The notes below the pieces were generated by a model that worked only from the letters and a program-made list of their open reading frames with translations, had not been told where the DNA came from and made no database searches. A stretch of 64,000 bases of DNA, from the NCBI GenBank assembly GCA_023384675.1, contig JAHDVK010000011.1, forward strand, positions 1 to 64,000. Reading direction: 5' to 3'. The position numbers and the translations under genes were made by a program. Shown one piece after another: positions 26,814 through 35,564 of this stretch. Origin of the DNA: Bryobacteraceae bacterium. GTDB taxonomy: Bacteria > Acidobacteriota > Terriglobia > Bryobacterales > Bryobacteraceae. The stretch's first letter is position 1. Every line of letters begins with the position of its first letter.

Positions 26814-27770
26814 TTACAGTTTCTCCTTCAACCAGTTCAGCGCCTCGCGCCGCATCGAGGGGGTTTCGGTGTGCGCCACATCCTCGCGCACGAGTTTCCA
26901 GTTTTCCGGCGCGCCGGCTTTGGCGTACACGGCTCGCAGTTCGCGGTCGATGCGGTCCAGCCCCTTTGGCGGCGTGAGCGCATCGAGGTTGCCCGCCAGC
27001 CCGAGATGCGGGCGCGGCGCAATCAAGGCATTGATTTGCGACGCGGTGATGTGCTTCAACAGGCCCGGCACGTAGTAATAAATGCCGTGCCCTTTCAGGT
27101 TGTCCTGCGCGATCAATTCGTCGAAATCGGTCAGGCAGCAAATATCCACGCAGACCTTCACGCGGTCATCGAGCGCGGCGAGCCACCAGCTCATCGTGCT
27201 GCCCATCGACATGCCCAGCGTGGCGAGCCGCGCGCCGTCCACCTCGGGACGCGATAGGACATAATCCACCGCGCGGATCGAATCGTAGACCATCATTCCC
27301 CACAACACGCGCCCGCGCCAGAGCATTTCCTTGAATACATCCAATTCGGTGCGTGTGGCCCGTTGGCCGAACACCCAGGTATCGGCGCAGAACACGTAAT
27401 AGCCCGCGCGCGCCAGATCGTCGGCCCACGCAGGCAGACTCGCGTCCGGTTTGTCCTTCAGCACTTCGTCCTTGCCGAGCTTGTACTGCCCTCCGTGATA
27501 GTGCTGATAGAGGACGCAGGGCGCGCGGCCGCTCAAGCCGTGCGGCTTGAGGAAATAGGCGGGCACGGTCTCGAGGCCATTCAGGTCGAGTTCGAGTTTT
27601 TCGAGGACATACAGCGGCCGTTCGCTCACCGCTACAACCTGCGCTTTGATGGGGCGATTGCGCGGCGGCAAGTCCCCGAGCAGCCGGTAGAGTTCGGCGC
27701 GGCGACCGGAAAGCTCAGGCGCGGGCGCGGCGGCCAGCGCGGCGGTTTGCAGGAAGTTTCGGCGCATCAT
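26814..27770 (-). CDS. Alpha/beta hydrolase with Tat-like leader
   Basis: 318 residues. The N-terminus [17 protein letters not shown] looks like a Tat leader. The nucleophile elbow is G186-M-S188-M-G190, and the fold resembles dienelactone/acetyl-xylan-esterase type hydrolases, with a conserved Tyr-His-rich oxyanion region (YQHYHGG). A late His (DVAHTET) can complete the triad. Position 3 bp upstream of glpK suggests it may release glycerol or another ester product, but this is inference. Confidence 0.78.
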   Translation of the reverse strand: MMRRNFLQTAALAAAPAPELSGRRAELYRLLGDLPPRNRPIKAQVVAVSERPLYVLEKLELDLNGLETVPAYFLKPHGLSGRAPCVLYQHYHGGQYKLGKDEVLKDKPDASLPAWADDLARAGYYVFCADTWVFGQRATRTELDVFKEMLWRGRVLWGMMVYDSIRAVDYVLSRPEVDGARLATLGMSMGSTMSWWLAALDDRVKVCVDICCLTDFDELIAQDNLKGHGIYYYVPGLLKHITASQINALIAPRPHLGLAGNLDALTPPKGLDRIDRELRAVYAKAGAPENWKLVREDVAHTETPSMRREALNWLKEKL

Positions 27771-27797
27771 GGCGAGTCCGTGGCAGTATATCCAACA

Positions 27798-28364
27798 ATG
27801 ACAAATTCCGAACTCTGGCTGGTGCGCCACGGCGAGACCGCCTGGTCCCTCACCGGACAGCACACCGGCCGGACCGATCTCGCTTTGACCGAAAAGGGCC
27901 GCCACGAGGCCCGCGCGGTGGCCGGGCGCCTCGCGGGAATCCATTTCGACGAAGTCATCGTCAGCCCCTTGCGCCGCGCCCGCGAGACGTGTGAAATCGC
28001 AGGCTTTTCCGCACAGGCCCGGATTGAACCCAACGCGATGGAGTGGGACTATGGCGATCTGAATGGTCTCACCCGCGCCCAAATCAAGGAGATTTACGGG
28101 CCGGACTGGACCATCTGGCAAGGCCCCGTGCCGGGCGGCGAAACGCTCGAGGAAGTCGCGATCCGCGCACGCCGCGTGCTGGAGTCCGCGCCAAAGGGCC
28201 GCACCGTCATCTTCGCGCACGGGCATTTTCTGCGGATTCTCACGGCCGTTCATCTGGGCCTCCCGCCCGCCGCCGCCCGGCATTTCGCGCTTGCCACGGC
28301 CAAGCTCAGCATTCTGGGCGAGGACTACGGCCACCCGGCCATTGTGCGCTGGAATTGCGCCTGA
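27798..28364 (+). CDS. Histidine phosphatase (phosphoglycerate-mutase-like)
   Basis: 188 residues. Catalytic motif R10-H11-G12-E13, with the second His141 in FAHGHF and acidic Glu82 in MEWDYGD. Conserved Arg residues (SPLRRARET) complete the phosphate pocket. The size and the WDYG context suit a small-molecule phosphatase rather than the glycolytic mutase. The gene is divergent from the alpha/beta hydrolase with 27 bp between them. Confidence 0.87.
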   Translation: MTNSELWLVRHGETAWSLTGQHTGRTDLALTEKGRHEARAVAGRLAGIHFDEVIVSPLRRARETCEIAGFSAQARIEPNAMEWDYGDLNGLTRAQIKEIYGPDWTIWQGPVPGGETLEEVAIRARRVLESAPKGRTVIFAHGHFLRILTAVHLGLPPAAARHFALATAKLSILGEDYGHPAIVRWNCA

Positions 28365-28373
28365 ACACACGTT

Positions 28374-28410
28374 GCCCCGGGCGCCGTGCGACAGGGCGGC
28401 GGCCCGGGGC
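28374..28410. terminator. GC-rich hairpin between convergent genes
   Basis: GCCCCGGGC (28374-28382) pairs with GCCCGGGGC (28402-28410) across a 19-nt loop. No T run follows on either strand. It lies in the 61-bp gap between the convergent phosphatase and DksA-type genes and may serve both. Confidence 0.45.
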
Positions 28411-28425
28411 GGGTGGGGACACAGC

Positions 28426-28803
28426 TTACGCGGCCGCGTCGAGATTCCAGGCTTCTCCCATTTCCTCACGTAGCCGTTCCAGGCGCTCCTGGCAGCTGAC
28501 GCAGTAAATCGCCCAGGGAATTGCCTGCAACCGTTTGGGCGAGATCTTCTCCTCGCATTCGAGGCAAATGCTGTAATTGCCTTCCTCTATCCGGCCCAAC
28601 GCCCGGTTGATCGCCCGGTAGCGCTCAGCGGAGCGCTGCAGGTAGGCGAGCCGATATTCGCGGTCGATTTGCGAGAGGATCTGGTCCATGGGATCGGCGG
28701 CCTGCTCGACGTGAACTCCCGACCGCTGGCGGAGTTCACGCGCGAGTTCGGCTTTCATGGATTCCAGTTTGTTCCTTGCTCTGATGTTCTTGTGTACAGC
28801 CAT
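28426..28803 (-). CDS. TraR/DksA-family zinc-finger protein
   Basis: 125 residues. A helical coiled-coil N-terminus (about 10-70) is followed by a C4 zinc finger, C80-x2-C83 and C101-x2-C104, with the family motif [27 protein letters not shown]. DksA-type proteins bind the RNA polymerase secondary channel and tune the response to ppGpp. The acidic tip residues (D-P-M-D near 37-40) are plausible. The gene stands alone, with 200 bp upstream. Confidence 0.88.
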   Translation of the reverse strand: MAVHKNIRARNKLESMKAELARELRQRSGVHVEQAADPMDQILSQIDREYRLAYLQRSAERYRAINRALGRIEEGNYSICLECEEKISPKRLQAIPWAIYCVSCQERLERLREEMGEAWNLDAAA

Positions 28804-28965
28804 GACCGACCTCCTTTCTTAAGATCAATGCGCCGGTTCCAAAAGTTAAACCCCGGCTGGAACTACCAGCTTAGTGGAGCCTGCAGGAAATGGGTATCCC
28901 GAAAACCAATGCAGACCCTAAAGTAAATGCACCACTGGCGTGTACTGGATTCAGGGTACCCAGCA

Positions 28966-28981
28966 GGTGGTGGAAACCACC
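28966..28981 (+). other. Small hairpin upstream of the ribokinase gene
   Basis: GGTGGT (28966-28971) pairs with ACCACC (28976-28981) across a GGAA tetraloop, a stable GNRA-type fold. It ends 30 nt before the proposed GTG start of the ribokinase gene, within its likely 5' leader. Regulatory meaning is unknown. Confidence 0.35.
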
Positions 28982-29011
28982 AGAGAGCCGTGCCGCGGTA
29001 CTATTTCTGAT

Positions 29012-29971
29012 GTGGGCGTTACTTCGGGTTCGATCGTCGTTACCGGTTCGCTGAACATGGATTTCGTGGTGACGGTGCCCCGGCTTCCGTCGCCTGGCGA
29101 GACCACGCTAGGTTCCGATTTCCTCCGTGTCCCCGGGGGGAAGGGCGCGAATCAGGCCTGCGCGGCGGGGCGGATCGCCGGAACGCCCTGCGTGCGAATG
29201 GTGGGCCGTGTGGGCTACGATCCGTTCGCCGATGAACTCAAGGCCAGCCTGATCGAGGCTGATGTGGACGTGGCTCTGGTCCGGTCCACTCGCTCCGCAC
29301 CCACCGGTGTAGCCCTGATCTGGGTGGAAAAGGGCTCCGGCCGCAATTCCATCGTGGTCGCGCCGGGGGCCAACCACGCGCTCACGGCCGAGGATATCGA
29401 CGCCGCCGGCGCCGTTTTCGAGGACGCCCGCTGCGCGCTGTTCCAACTGGAAACGCCCCTGCCCGCGGTGGAACGCGCATTGTTCGCCGCCCGGCGGCGC
29501 GGCGCGATGACGATCCTCGATCCCGCCCCGGCCCAGAGACTCCCGGCGGCGATGCTCGCGGAAGTGGACATCCTGACGCCCAACGAATCCGAAGCCTGCC
29601 ATCTGCTGGGCCAGTTGCCCGCGCCCGTGACGCGCGCCGAAGCGCCGGTCATGGCGGCCGCGCTACGCAAACTCGGCCCGCGCGCTGTCATTCTCAAGCT
29701 CGGCGAGCAGGGCTGCTTCTTTTCGAGCGAAGACCACGAGATCTTCAGCCCCGGTTTCAAAGTGCAGCCGGTGGACACCACCGCGGCGGGAGATGTTTTC
29801 AACGGCGCGCTGGCGGTGGCATTGGCCGAGGGCATGGCAATGCAACAGGCGCTCGCGTTCGCCAATGCGGCCGCCGCCGTCTCGGTGACCCGCGCCGGCG
29901 CGCAGCCGGCCATCCCTTCCCGCGAGGAAGTGGACGCCATGCTGCTTCAGGGCAGGCGAATCACGGCGTAG
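29012..29971 (+). CDS. rbsK: Ribokinase-family (PfkB) sugar kinase
   Basis: About 319 residues. PfkB signatures are present: GSLNMDFVVTVPRLPSPGET near the N-terminus, the GGKGANQACAAG motif and the C-terminal DTTAAGDVFNGAL with catalytic Asp261. These favour ribokinase, which makes ribose 5-phosphate. A GTG at 29012 gives the expected start; no strong ribosome-binding site is visible, and a further in-frame GTG lies at 28940. The 3' end overlaps the convergent membrane-protein gene by 25 bp. Confidence 0.85.
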   Translation: MGVTSGSIVVTGSLNMDFVVTVPRLPSPGETTLGSDFLRVPGGKGANQACAAGRIAGTPCVRMVGRVGYDPFADELKASLIEADVDVALVRSTRSAPTGVALIWVEKGSGRNSIVVAPGANHALTAEDIDAAGAVFEDARCALFQLETPLPAVERALFAARRRGAMTILDPAPAQRLPAAMLAEVDILTPNESEACHLLGQLPAPVTRAEAPVMAAALRKLGPRAVILKLGEQGCFFSSEDHEIFSPGFKVQPVDTTAAGDVFNGALAVALAEGMAMQQALAFANAAAAVSVTRAGAQPAIPSREEVDAMLLQGRRITA

Positions 29972-31599
29972 CCCAGATTGTCGTACACGGGCTTGATCCC
30001 GGAGGGCAGGTTCGCGGGGCGCACCACCAGGTAGTCGATCCCCAGCGCGCGGTAGTCCGCCAGCGGCAGCAATGGCGGCTTCGCTTCGCGCACCGCCCGC
30101 CAGCGGCGGCCCCACTCGCGGCCCAACTCGGGCAGGATGTTCACCTGACCGCCGGTCTTCCAATCTACATAGAGCGCGCGCCGCGCGTCCGCGCGGAAGA
30201 TGCCCGGCGCCAGATCACGATGGACGTCAGCGAAAAGGAACACATCATCCGGCTCCGTCCAATTGCGCGCCCAGCTCGCCAACTCCCTGATCTCCGGCGT
30301 GTGCAGATCGGGATAGTTCTTCACTTGGCCTACAGCGGGAATCAGCACAAACGGCAGAAACGCGGCTGCGAGCGCGGCGTAGGGCAATCCTCGCGACCAG
30401 CTCATCAGTGGGACGCAAACCGCGCACATCACCAGCAGCAGCCCCAGCCGGCGCACCGCCAGCGGGTCCGGCAAATCAGTGAACAGCCTCAGCACCAGCC
30501 CGTTCAACGGCAGCGCGAACGCCACGGCGAGCCACGCGCCCGCCTCGAGCCAGCGGCGGCCCTGCGCGGCGTGCCACGCCGCCGCCGCGCCCAGAATCAT
30601 CGCAAACGCCGTAATGAACAGCACCGCGCGCGCGGGCTGGAACTGCGGCATGAAGATCCACTTCTGCTGATCGAGCAGAAACCACGTCACCGGGATCATG
30701 GCCAGGCCGTACACCGGCAGCGCCAGCGTGAAGAACTTCGTCACCGGATTCAACTCCCCGCGCAGCCTGCGCCACGCGGCCAGCACGAAGACAAACAGCA
30801 GCGGATACTGCCACAGCCATTCGCGCGGCCAAAGCCCGATCCAGTTATACGCGCCGCGCAGCCGCTGCAGGGCTTCCAACTCGGCATCGATCCTTCCGAA
30901 AAATGGCTGCGGTTCCACCGGGCCGATCTGAAGCTTGGCGATCACGGCCAGCAGTGCCGCCGCCGAGCCAACCGCGATCAACAGCGCCCGGCTCTCTACA
31001 CTGACGGTTCGCCGCAACAACCAGATCGCCACGCAACCCCAGAATGGCGCGGTGGTCGTGGGATGGTAGAGCGTAGCCAGCACGGCAAACACCCCGGCCG
31101 CCGCCCACCAATTGCGCGCCATCGTCCCCAGAGCCGCGAACAGCAGCATCACGGCGAATCCGCGCGGCACCGGTTCGTATTCGAACGTCAGCACCGAAGG
31201 TCCGTTCACCACCGCGCCCAACGCGAATACGGCCGCCGCGATGAACGCGCCCGCGGGCGGCAGCCCCATCGCGCCCGCCAACAGGTACACGCCCCCGATG
31301 CCGCACAGCCGCGTGACGAACTGCTGCAACTGCAGCACGCCCGCGTAGGGCAAATCCATCCACTCCGCCAGCGCCAGCGTCACCTCGTCGTAGATTGTGA
31401 AGGTGACGTGCGGCCGGGTGGCGGCCAGGTCGTTGCGCAGCAAATCGGGGCTCGCCAGGTGATCGAAAATCGGCACGTAAATCTGCGTGTCCGATTGCAG
31501 CCACGTCTGGCCGGGAAACCAGAGGGAGTTAGCCAGGGTCAGCAGCAGGAGCAGGGCGGCGAAGTTGGGTGGGCCCCACCGGTAAACCTTGAATCTCAC
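29947..31599 (-). CDS. Polytopic membrane protein, possibly GT-C-like
   Basis: About 550 residues with 11-13 predicted helices, a periplasmic-type loop early on (SDTQIYVPIFDHLASPDLLRND, with an acidic Asp after helix 1) and a soluble C-terminal domain (about 440-550). The layout resembles GT-C-fold glycosyltransferases and related YfhO/PMT-like proteins, but no definite family motif was recognised. The GTG start at 31599 overlaps the TPR gene stop (GTGA). Last gene of a four-gene minus-strand run. Confidence 0.65.
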   Translation of the reverse strand: MRFKVYRWGPPNFAALLLLLTLANSLWFPGQTWLQSDTQIYVPIFDHLASPDLLRNDLAATRPHVTFTIYDEVTLALAEWMDLPYAGVLQLQQFVTRLCGIGGVYLLAGAMGLPPAGAFIAAAVFALGAVVNGPSVLTFEYEPVPRGFAVMLLFAALGTMARNWWAAAGVFAVLATLYHPTTTAPFWGCVAIWLLRRTVSVESRALLIAVGSAAALLAVIAKLQIGPVEPQPFFGRIDAELEALQRLRGAYNWIGLWPREWLWQYPLLFVFVLAAWRRLRGELNPVTKFFTLALPVYGLAMIPVTWFLLDQQKWIFMPQFQPARAVLFITAFAMILGAAAAWHAAQGRRWLEAGAWLAVAFALPLNGLVLRLFTDLPDPLAVRRLGLLLVMCAVCVPLMSWSRGLPYAALAAAFLPFVLIPAVGQVKNYPDLHTPEIRELASWARNWTEPDDVFLFADVHRDLAPGIFRADARRALYVDWKTGGQVNILPELGREWGRRWRAVREAKPPLLPLADYRALGIDYLVVRPANLPSGIKPVYDNLGYAVIRLP

Positions 31600-32294
31600 G
31601 GCGCGGGGGTCTTCTCGAGCTGCTCCTTGGCCCAAAGCCGGGCCGGGTTCAGCTTCAGCGATTTTTCAAAAGCGGCGCGAGCTTCGCCGTTCCGGTTCAG
31701 TTTGCGCAGCGTGATGCCCAGCCACAGGTGGATGTCGGCATTCGATGGATCCAGGCTGGCGGCTTTCTGAAAATCATCAAGCGCCTTCTCCGGACCGCCG
31801 CCAAACGAAGCCGGCAGGTAGTAGTTGCCCACGCCGCGGCTCATCCATGCGAGCGCCGACTTGGGCTCGAGCTCCAGAGCCTTGTTCACCTCGTCCAGCG
31901 CGCAACGCCCGTAGCGCAATCCGAGCATGATATTCGCCGGAATCACCTGCCCGCACAGTGTGCCCAGCAGCCGGTGGTATTCGCCCGACCCGGGTTTGAG
32001 CGCTACGGCGCGCTCGGCCAGCTTGATGCCCGCCTGCGCGGCGGCGCCGGCTGCCGCCTTGTCCCGCTGCTCCATCGCCACCTCGCTGCGCAAGCTCTCG
32101 GCCAGCGCCGCGCGATACTGCAACGCGGCGTCCTCGGCCTTCGCGGCGGCCTGTTGCGCGGCGGTTTGGGCGATGCGCTCCAGCGCGGCCCGGTCCTGGG
32201 CGTCACGGGTCTTGCGCCATTCCGCGGGCAACGAGCCCTGCGCGGCGGCGAGCACGGGAATCAGCAAAAGCGGCAATAGTCGCATCTTTTCCAT
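31596..32294 (-). CDS. Secreted TPR-repeat protein
   Basis: 232 residues: short signal peptide (about 4-19), a helical, Ala-rich region, then TPR-like repeats (about 88-225; for example ALDEVNKALELEPKSALAWMSRG and ALDDFQKAASLDPSNADIHLWLG). It probably acts as a periplasmic protein-protein scaffold. It lies between an MFS exporter (1-bp gap) and a membrane protein (GTGA overlap), so the three are likely co-translated. Confidence 0.78.
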   Translation of the reverse strand: MEKMRLLPLLLIPVLAAAQGSLPAEWRKTRDAQDRAALERIAQTAAQQAAAKAEDAALQYRAALAESLRSEVAMEQRDKAAAGAAAQAGIKLAERAVALKPGSGEYHRLLGTLCGQVIPANIMLGLRYGRCALDEVNKALELEPKSALAWMSRGVGNYYLPASFGGGPEKALDDFQKAASLDPSNADIHLWLGITLRKLNRNGEARAAFEKSLKLNPARLWAKEQLEKTPAP

Positions 32295-32295
32295 T

Positions 32296-33501
32296 TTAGA
32301 GGTCCGCCACCTCCCTGCGAACCATTAGCAGGAACAGGGCGATCGCCAGCAGAAGCGCTCCGTTGAAAGCCACCACGGGCGGAGCCGAATACTGGGTGAC
32401 AAACTGGCCCACCACCAGGCTGCCGATCGGCATCCCGCCGCGGAAGGCGATGTTGTAAATGCTCATCACCCGCCCGCGCATCTCGTCCGTCGCAATCAAC
32501 TGCACCAGCGAACTCAGCAGCGCGAAACAGCCGATCAGCGTCATGCCGGCGAAAAACAGAAAGATCAACGCGAATTCCAGGCGCGGCGTGAGCGCGAAGG
32601 CGGCCATGAACACCCCCAGTCCGGCGAGGCTCACGATGGCGTCGCGCCCGATGCGCGCCCGCTTGCCGCGCGCCGCCACCAGCAGCGCCCCCGCGATCGC
32701 GCCCGCCGCCTCCACCGTCAGCAGCAGCGTGTACGTGCCCTCCGCACCGCCGAACACATCCTTCGCGAACACCGGCAGGAACACCACGATTGGAATGCCG
32801 AGAAACGTGCAGCAGAACGAGACCGCGATCAGCGCGACCAGGCCTTTCTGCGCGCGGATGAAGCGCAGGCCCTGCTTCATGCTCTCCATCACCGTCTCCT
32901 TCGTCGCCACCGGTTGATGGCGGACGCTGATTAACGCCAGCGTGGCGATCACCGCGCCGTAGCTCAGCCCGTTCAGCCCGAAACACCAGGCCGCGCCGAG
33001 CGTGCTGAGCGTGAGCCCTCCCACCGCCGGCCCCACCAGGCGCGCCACGTTGAACTGGATCGAATTCATCGCGATGGCGTTCGAAAGATGCTCCCGCGGC
33101 ACCAGGGATGGAAGCAGGCTTTGGTAGGCCGGCGCGCCGAACGATTGCGCCGTCCCCACCACAAAAGAAAGCGCCAGAATGTGCCACACCTCCGCGCGCC
33201 CCATGGCGAACAGCACTGCGAGCGTGAACGCGCACATCATCTGCATCAGTTGCGACGCCACCAGCAGCCGCCGGCGGTCCATCCGGTCAGCGACCACGCC
33301 GGCATACAGCGCGAACAGAAAGATCGGGATCTCGCCCAGAAAACTGTCGAGCCCCAGCATGAACGCGGAGCCGGACAGCTGGAATACCAGCCAGCTTTGG
33401 GCGAGCTTCTGCATCCAGGTGCCGATGCTCGAGGTGCAAGCCCCCGCCCACATCAGCCGGAAGTCGCGATAGTCAAATGCGGTGAAGATCCGGCTTCGCA
33501 A
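32296..33501 (-). CDS. MFS transporter, EntS/MFS_3-type exporter
   Basis: 401 residues with about twelve helices. The MFS motif A region reads GVVADRMDRRRLL, and the N-terminus FRLMWAGACTSSIGTWMQ is typical of the MFS_3 family (siderophore or drug exporters). The only start seen at the proper place is a TTG at 33501. It follows the VOC-protein gene by 16 bp. Substrate unknown. Confidence 0.82.
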   Translation of the reverse strand: MRSRIFTAFDYRDFRLMWAGACTSSIGTWMQKLAQSWLVFQLSGSAFMLGLDSFLGEIPIFLFALYAGVVADRMDRRRLLVASQLMQMMCAFTLAVLFAMGRAEVWHILALSFVVGTAQSFGAPAYQSLLPSLVPREHLSNAIAMNSIQFNVARLVGPAVGGLTLSTLGAAWCFGLNGLSYGAVIATLALISVRHQPVATKETVMESMKQGLRFIRAQKGLVALIAVSFCCTFLGIPIVVFLPVFAKDVFGGAEGTYTLLLTVEAAGAIAGALLVAARGKRARIGRDAIVSLAGLGVFMAAFALTPRLEFALIFLFFAGMTLIGCFALLSSLVQLIATDEMRGRVMSIYNIAFRGGMPIGSLVVGQFVTQYSAPPVVAFNGALLLAIALFLLMVRREVADL

Positions 33502-33517
33502 AACCTGTGCCTATGCC

Positions 33518-33895
33518 CTAGGGAAGCGGTTGGGGCCGTTGAATCAGATGCAGTATGTTGCCTTCGAGATCGTGGAAGAACACCAGCCGGTTGCCCTGGT
33601 TTTCGAAAGGATCGCCGAGGAAATGGACGCCTTTGCCCTTCAGTTCCGCGTGGGCCGCGTCGAAATCGGACACCATCACAGCCAGATGGCGTAACCCGGG
33701 CGTACGCATCGCGGTCTCAGGCGCCGCCCCCTCGGCCGGAATGATCTCCAGCATCGCGCCGTTGGGCGCTTTCACGAAGTAGTTACCGTCGTATTCGAAA
33801 TTGATGATGAAACCGAGCGTATCGACGTACCAATGCGCAAGCGCCTTCGGATCGCGCGAGGCGATGGCGGTGTGCTCCAATCCGGTGAATAGCAT
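33518..33895 (-). CDS. VOC/glyoxalase-family protein
   Basis: 125 residues with the two beta-alpha-beta-beta-beta modules of the VOC fold. Candidate metal ligands are His8 (LEHTAI), Glu in MLEIIPAEG, His in LRHLAVMVSD and Glu in DLEGNILHLI. Members include glyoxalase I, dioxygenases and fosfomycin/bleomycin resistance proteins. The ATG at 33895 is used; the longer frame would run through the promoter of the divergent sulfatase gene. First gene of the operon with the MFS exporter. Confidence 0.82.
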   Translation of the reverse strand: MLFTGLEHTAIASRDPKALAHWYVDTLGFIINFEYDGNYFVKAPNGAMLEIIPAEGAAPETAMRTPGLRHLAVMVSDFDAAHAELKGKGVHFLGDPFENQGNRLVFFHDLEGNILHLIQRPQPLP

Positions 33896-33938
33896 AAACA
33901 AAAGTCTAGCAAGCCCCCGCTTGGGGTAGAGTGGACGC

Positions 33939-35501
33939 ATGGAAATGACCCGCCGCCACTTCGCCAGCTTGCTCGCCGCCGCCCCCGCCGCCTTCGCCCA
34001 ACGCCGCGAGCGCCCGAATTTCCTTGTCATTATGGCCGACGACATGGGCTTTTCCGACATCGGCTGCTATGGCGGCGAAGCCTCCACGCCCAACCTTGAC
34101 CGCCTCGCCCGCCGCGGCGTGCGCTTCACCCAGTTCTACAACGCCGCCCGCTGCTGTCCCACCCGCGCGGCCCTGCTCACCGGCCTCTATCCCCACCAGG
34201 CGGGCGTCGGCCACATGGTGCAGGACCGCGGCGTCCCCGCCTATCAGGGCTATCTCAACGACCGCTGCCTCACCATGGCCGAAGCCCTCAAGCCTGCCGG
34301 CTATAGCGTGATGATGTCCGGCAAATGGCACGTCGGCGAAAACCGCCCCCACTGGCCGGTGGACCGCGGCTTCGACCAGTATTTCGGCCTCATCAGCGGT
34401 GCCTCGAACTTCTTCCGGCTCGACGAAGGCCGCAAAATGGCCCTCAACAACGAACCCTACACGCCGCCCAAAGAGGGCTTCTATATGACCGACGCCTTCA
34501 GCGAACACGCCGCGCGCATGGTCCGCGAAGCGCCCAAGGAAAAGCCCCTCGCCCTCTATCTGCCCTACACCGCCCCTCACTGGCCGCTCCACGCCCACCC
34601 GCATGACATCGACAAGTACCGCGGCAAGTTCATGATGGGCTGGGATGTGCTGCGCGAGCAGCGCTACGAGCGACTCACCGCCGCCGGGCTCATCGATAAA
34701 CGCTGGCCGCTGTCCCCCCGCGACCCTGAAGTCCCCGCCTGGAACTCCATCCCCCAAAAAGATCGCGAGGACTGGGACCTGCGCATGGCCGTCTATATGG
34801 CCATGATCGATTCAATGGATCAGGGCATCGGCCGCGTTCTCAAGTCGCTCGAGCAGACCGGCCGCCTCGAAAATACCCTGGTGCTGTTCCTGGCCGACAA
34901 TGGCGGCTGCCACGAAGTCATCACCAACCACGAAAAGAAGGCAAAATCGCAAGTCCCCGGCGGGCCCGATTCCTTCACCAGTTACCGGCGCGGCTGGGCG
35001 AACGCTTCCAATACGCCCTTCCGCATGTTCAAGAGCTGGGTCCATGAAGGCGGCATTTCCTCGCCGCTGATCGCCGCTTGGGGTGACCGCGTCGCCAACC
35101 CCGGCGGGCTTTTCCACGACCCGGCCCACGTCATCGACATCGTACCCACCATGATGGACTTGGCCGGCGCCAGTTACCCCGCCACGCGCAACGGCAAACC
35201 GCTCACGCCGCTCGCCGGGCGCAGCTTTGCCCCCGCCCTGCGCGGCCAGCGCCTCCAGGCCCGCGCCATCACCGGATGGGAGCACCAGGGCCAGCGCGCC
35301 TTGCGCCAGGGCGACTGGAAGCTCGTCGCCAAGCACAATCAGCCCTGGGAACTCTACGACCTCGCCGCCAGCCGCACCGAAGTGAACGATCTCTCAGCGA
35401 AAGAGCCGGACCGTTTACGGGGAATGGTGAAACTGTATGAAGCCTGGGCGCGGCAAACCGGCGTCGAGCCCTGGGACAAAATCAACCGGCCACAGGGCTA
35501 A
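33939..35501 (+). CDS. Tat-exported type I sulfatase (arylsulfatase-like)
   Basis: 520 residues. Tat-like leader TRRHFASLLAAAPAAFAQ, then the alkaline-phosphatase-like sulfatase fold. Calcium-site aspartates lie in MADDMGFSD (Asp34-Asp35). The formylglycine motif is C72-C-P-T-R76 followed by AALLTG, with Cys72 as the residue to be converted. Further site residues occur in GKWHVG and LADNGG. It would remove sulfate esters from polysaccharides or aryl sulfates. No formylglycine-generating enzyme gene is in the window. Confidence 0.9.
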   Translation: MEMTRRHFASLLAAAPAAFAQRRERPNFLVIMADDMGFSDIGCYGGEASTPNLDRLARRGVRFTQFYNAARCCPTRAALLTGLYPHQAGVGHMVQDRGVPAYQGYLNDRCLTMAEALKPAGYSVMMSGKWHVGENRPHWPVDRGFDQYFGLISGASNFFRLDEGRKMALNNEPYTPPKEGFYMTDAFSEHAARMVREAPKEKPLALYLPYTAPHWPLHAHPHDIDKYRGKFMMGWDVLREQRYERLTAAGLIDKRWPLSPRDPEVPAWNSIPQKDREDWDLRMAVYMAMIDSMDQGIGRVLKSLEQTGRLENTLVLFLADNGGCHEVITNHEKKAKSQVPGGPDSFTSYRRGWANASNTPFRMFKSWVHEGGISSPLIAAWGDRVANPGGLFHDPAHVIDIVPTMMDLAGASYPATRNGKPLTPLAGRSFAPALRGQRLQARAITGWEHQGQRALRQGDWKLVAKHNQPWELYDLAASRTEVNDLSAKEPDRLRGMVKLYEAWARQTGVEPWDKINRPQG

Positions 35502-35564
35502 TTTGCTGCATAAACAAGCCGTTTTATGCTAGGTTATTCCTGAATCGGAGGATCGCACGTCGAG

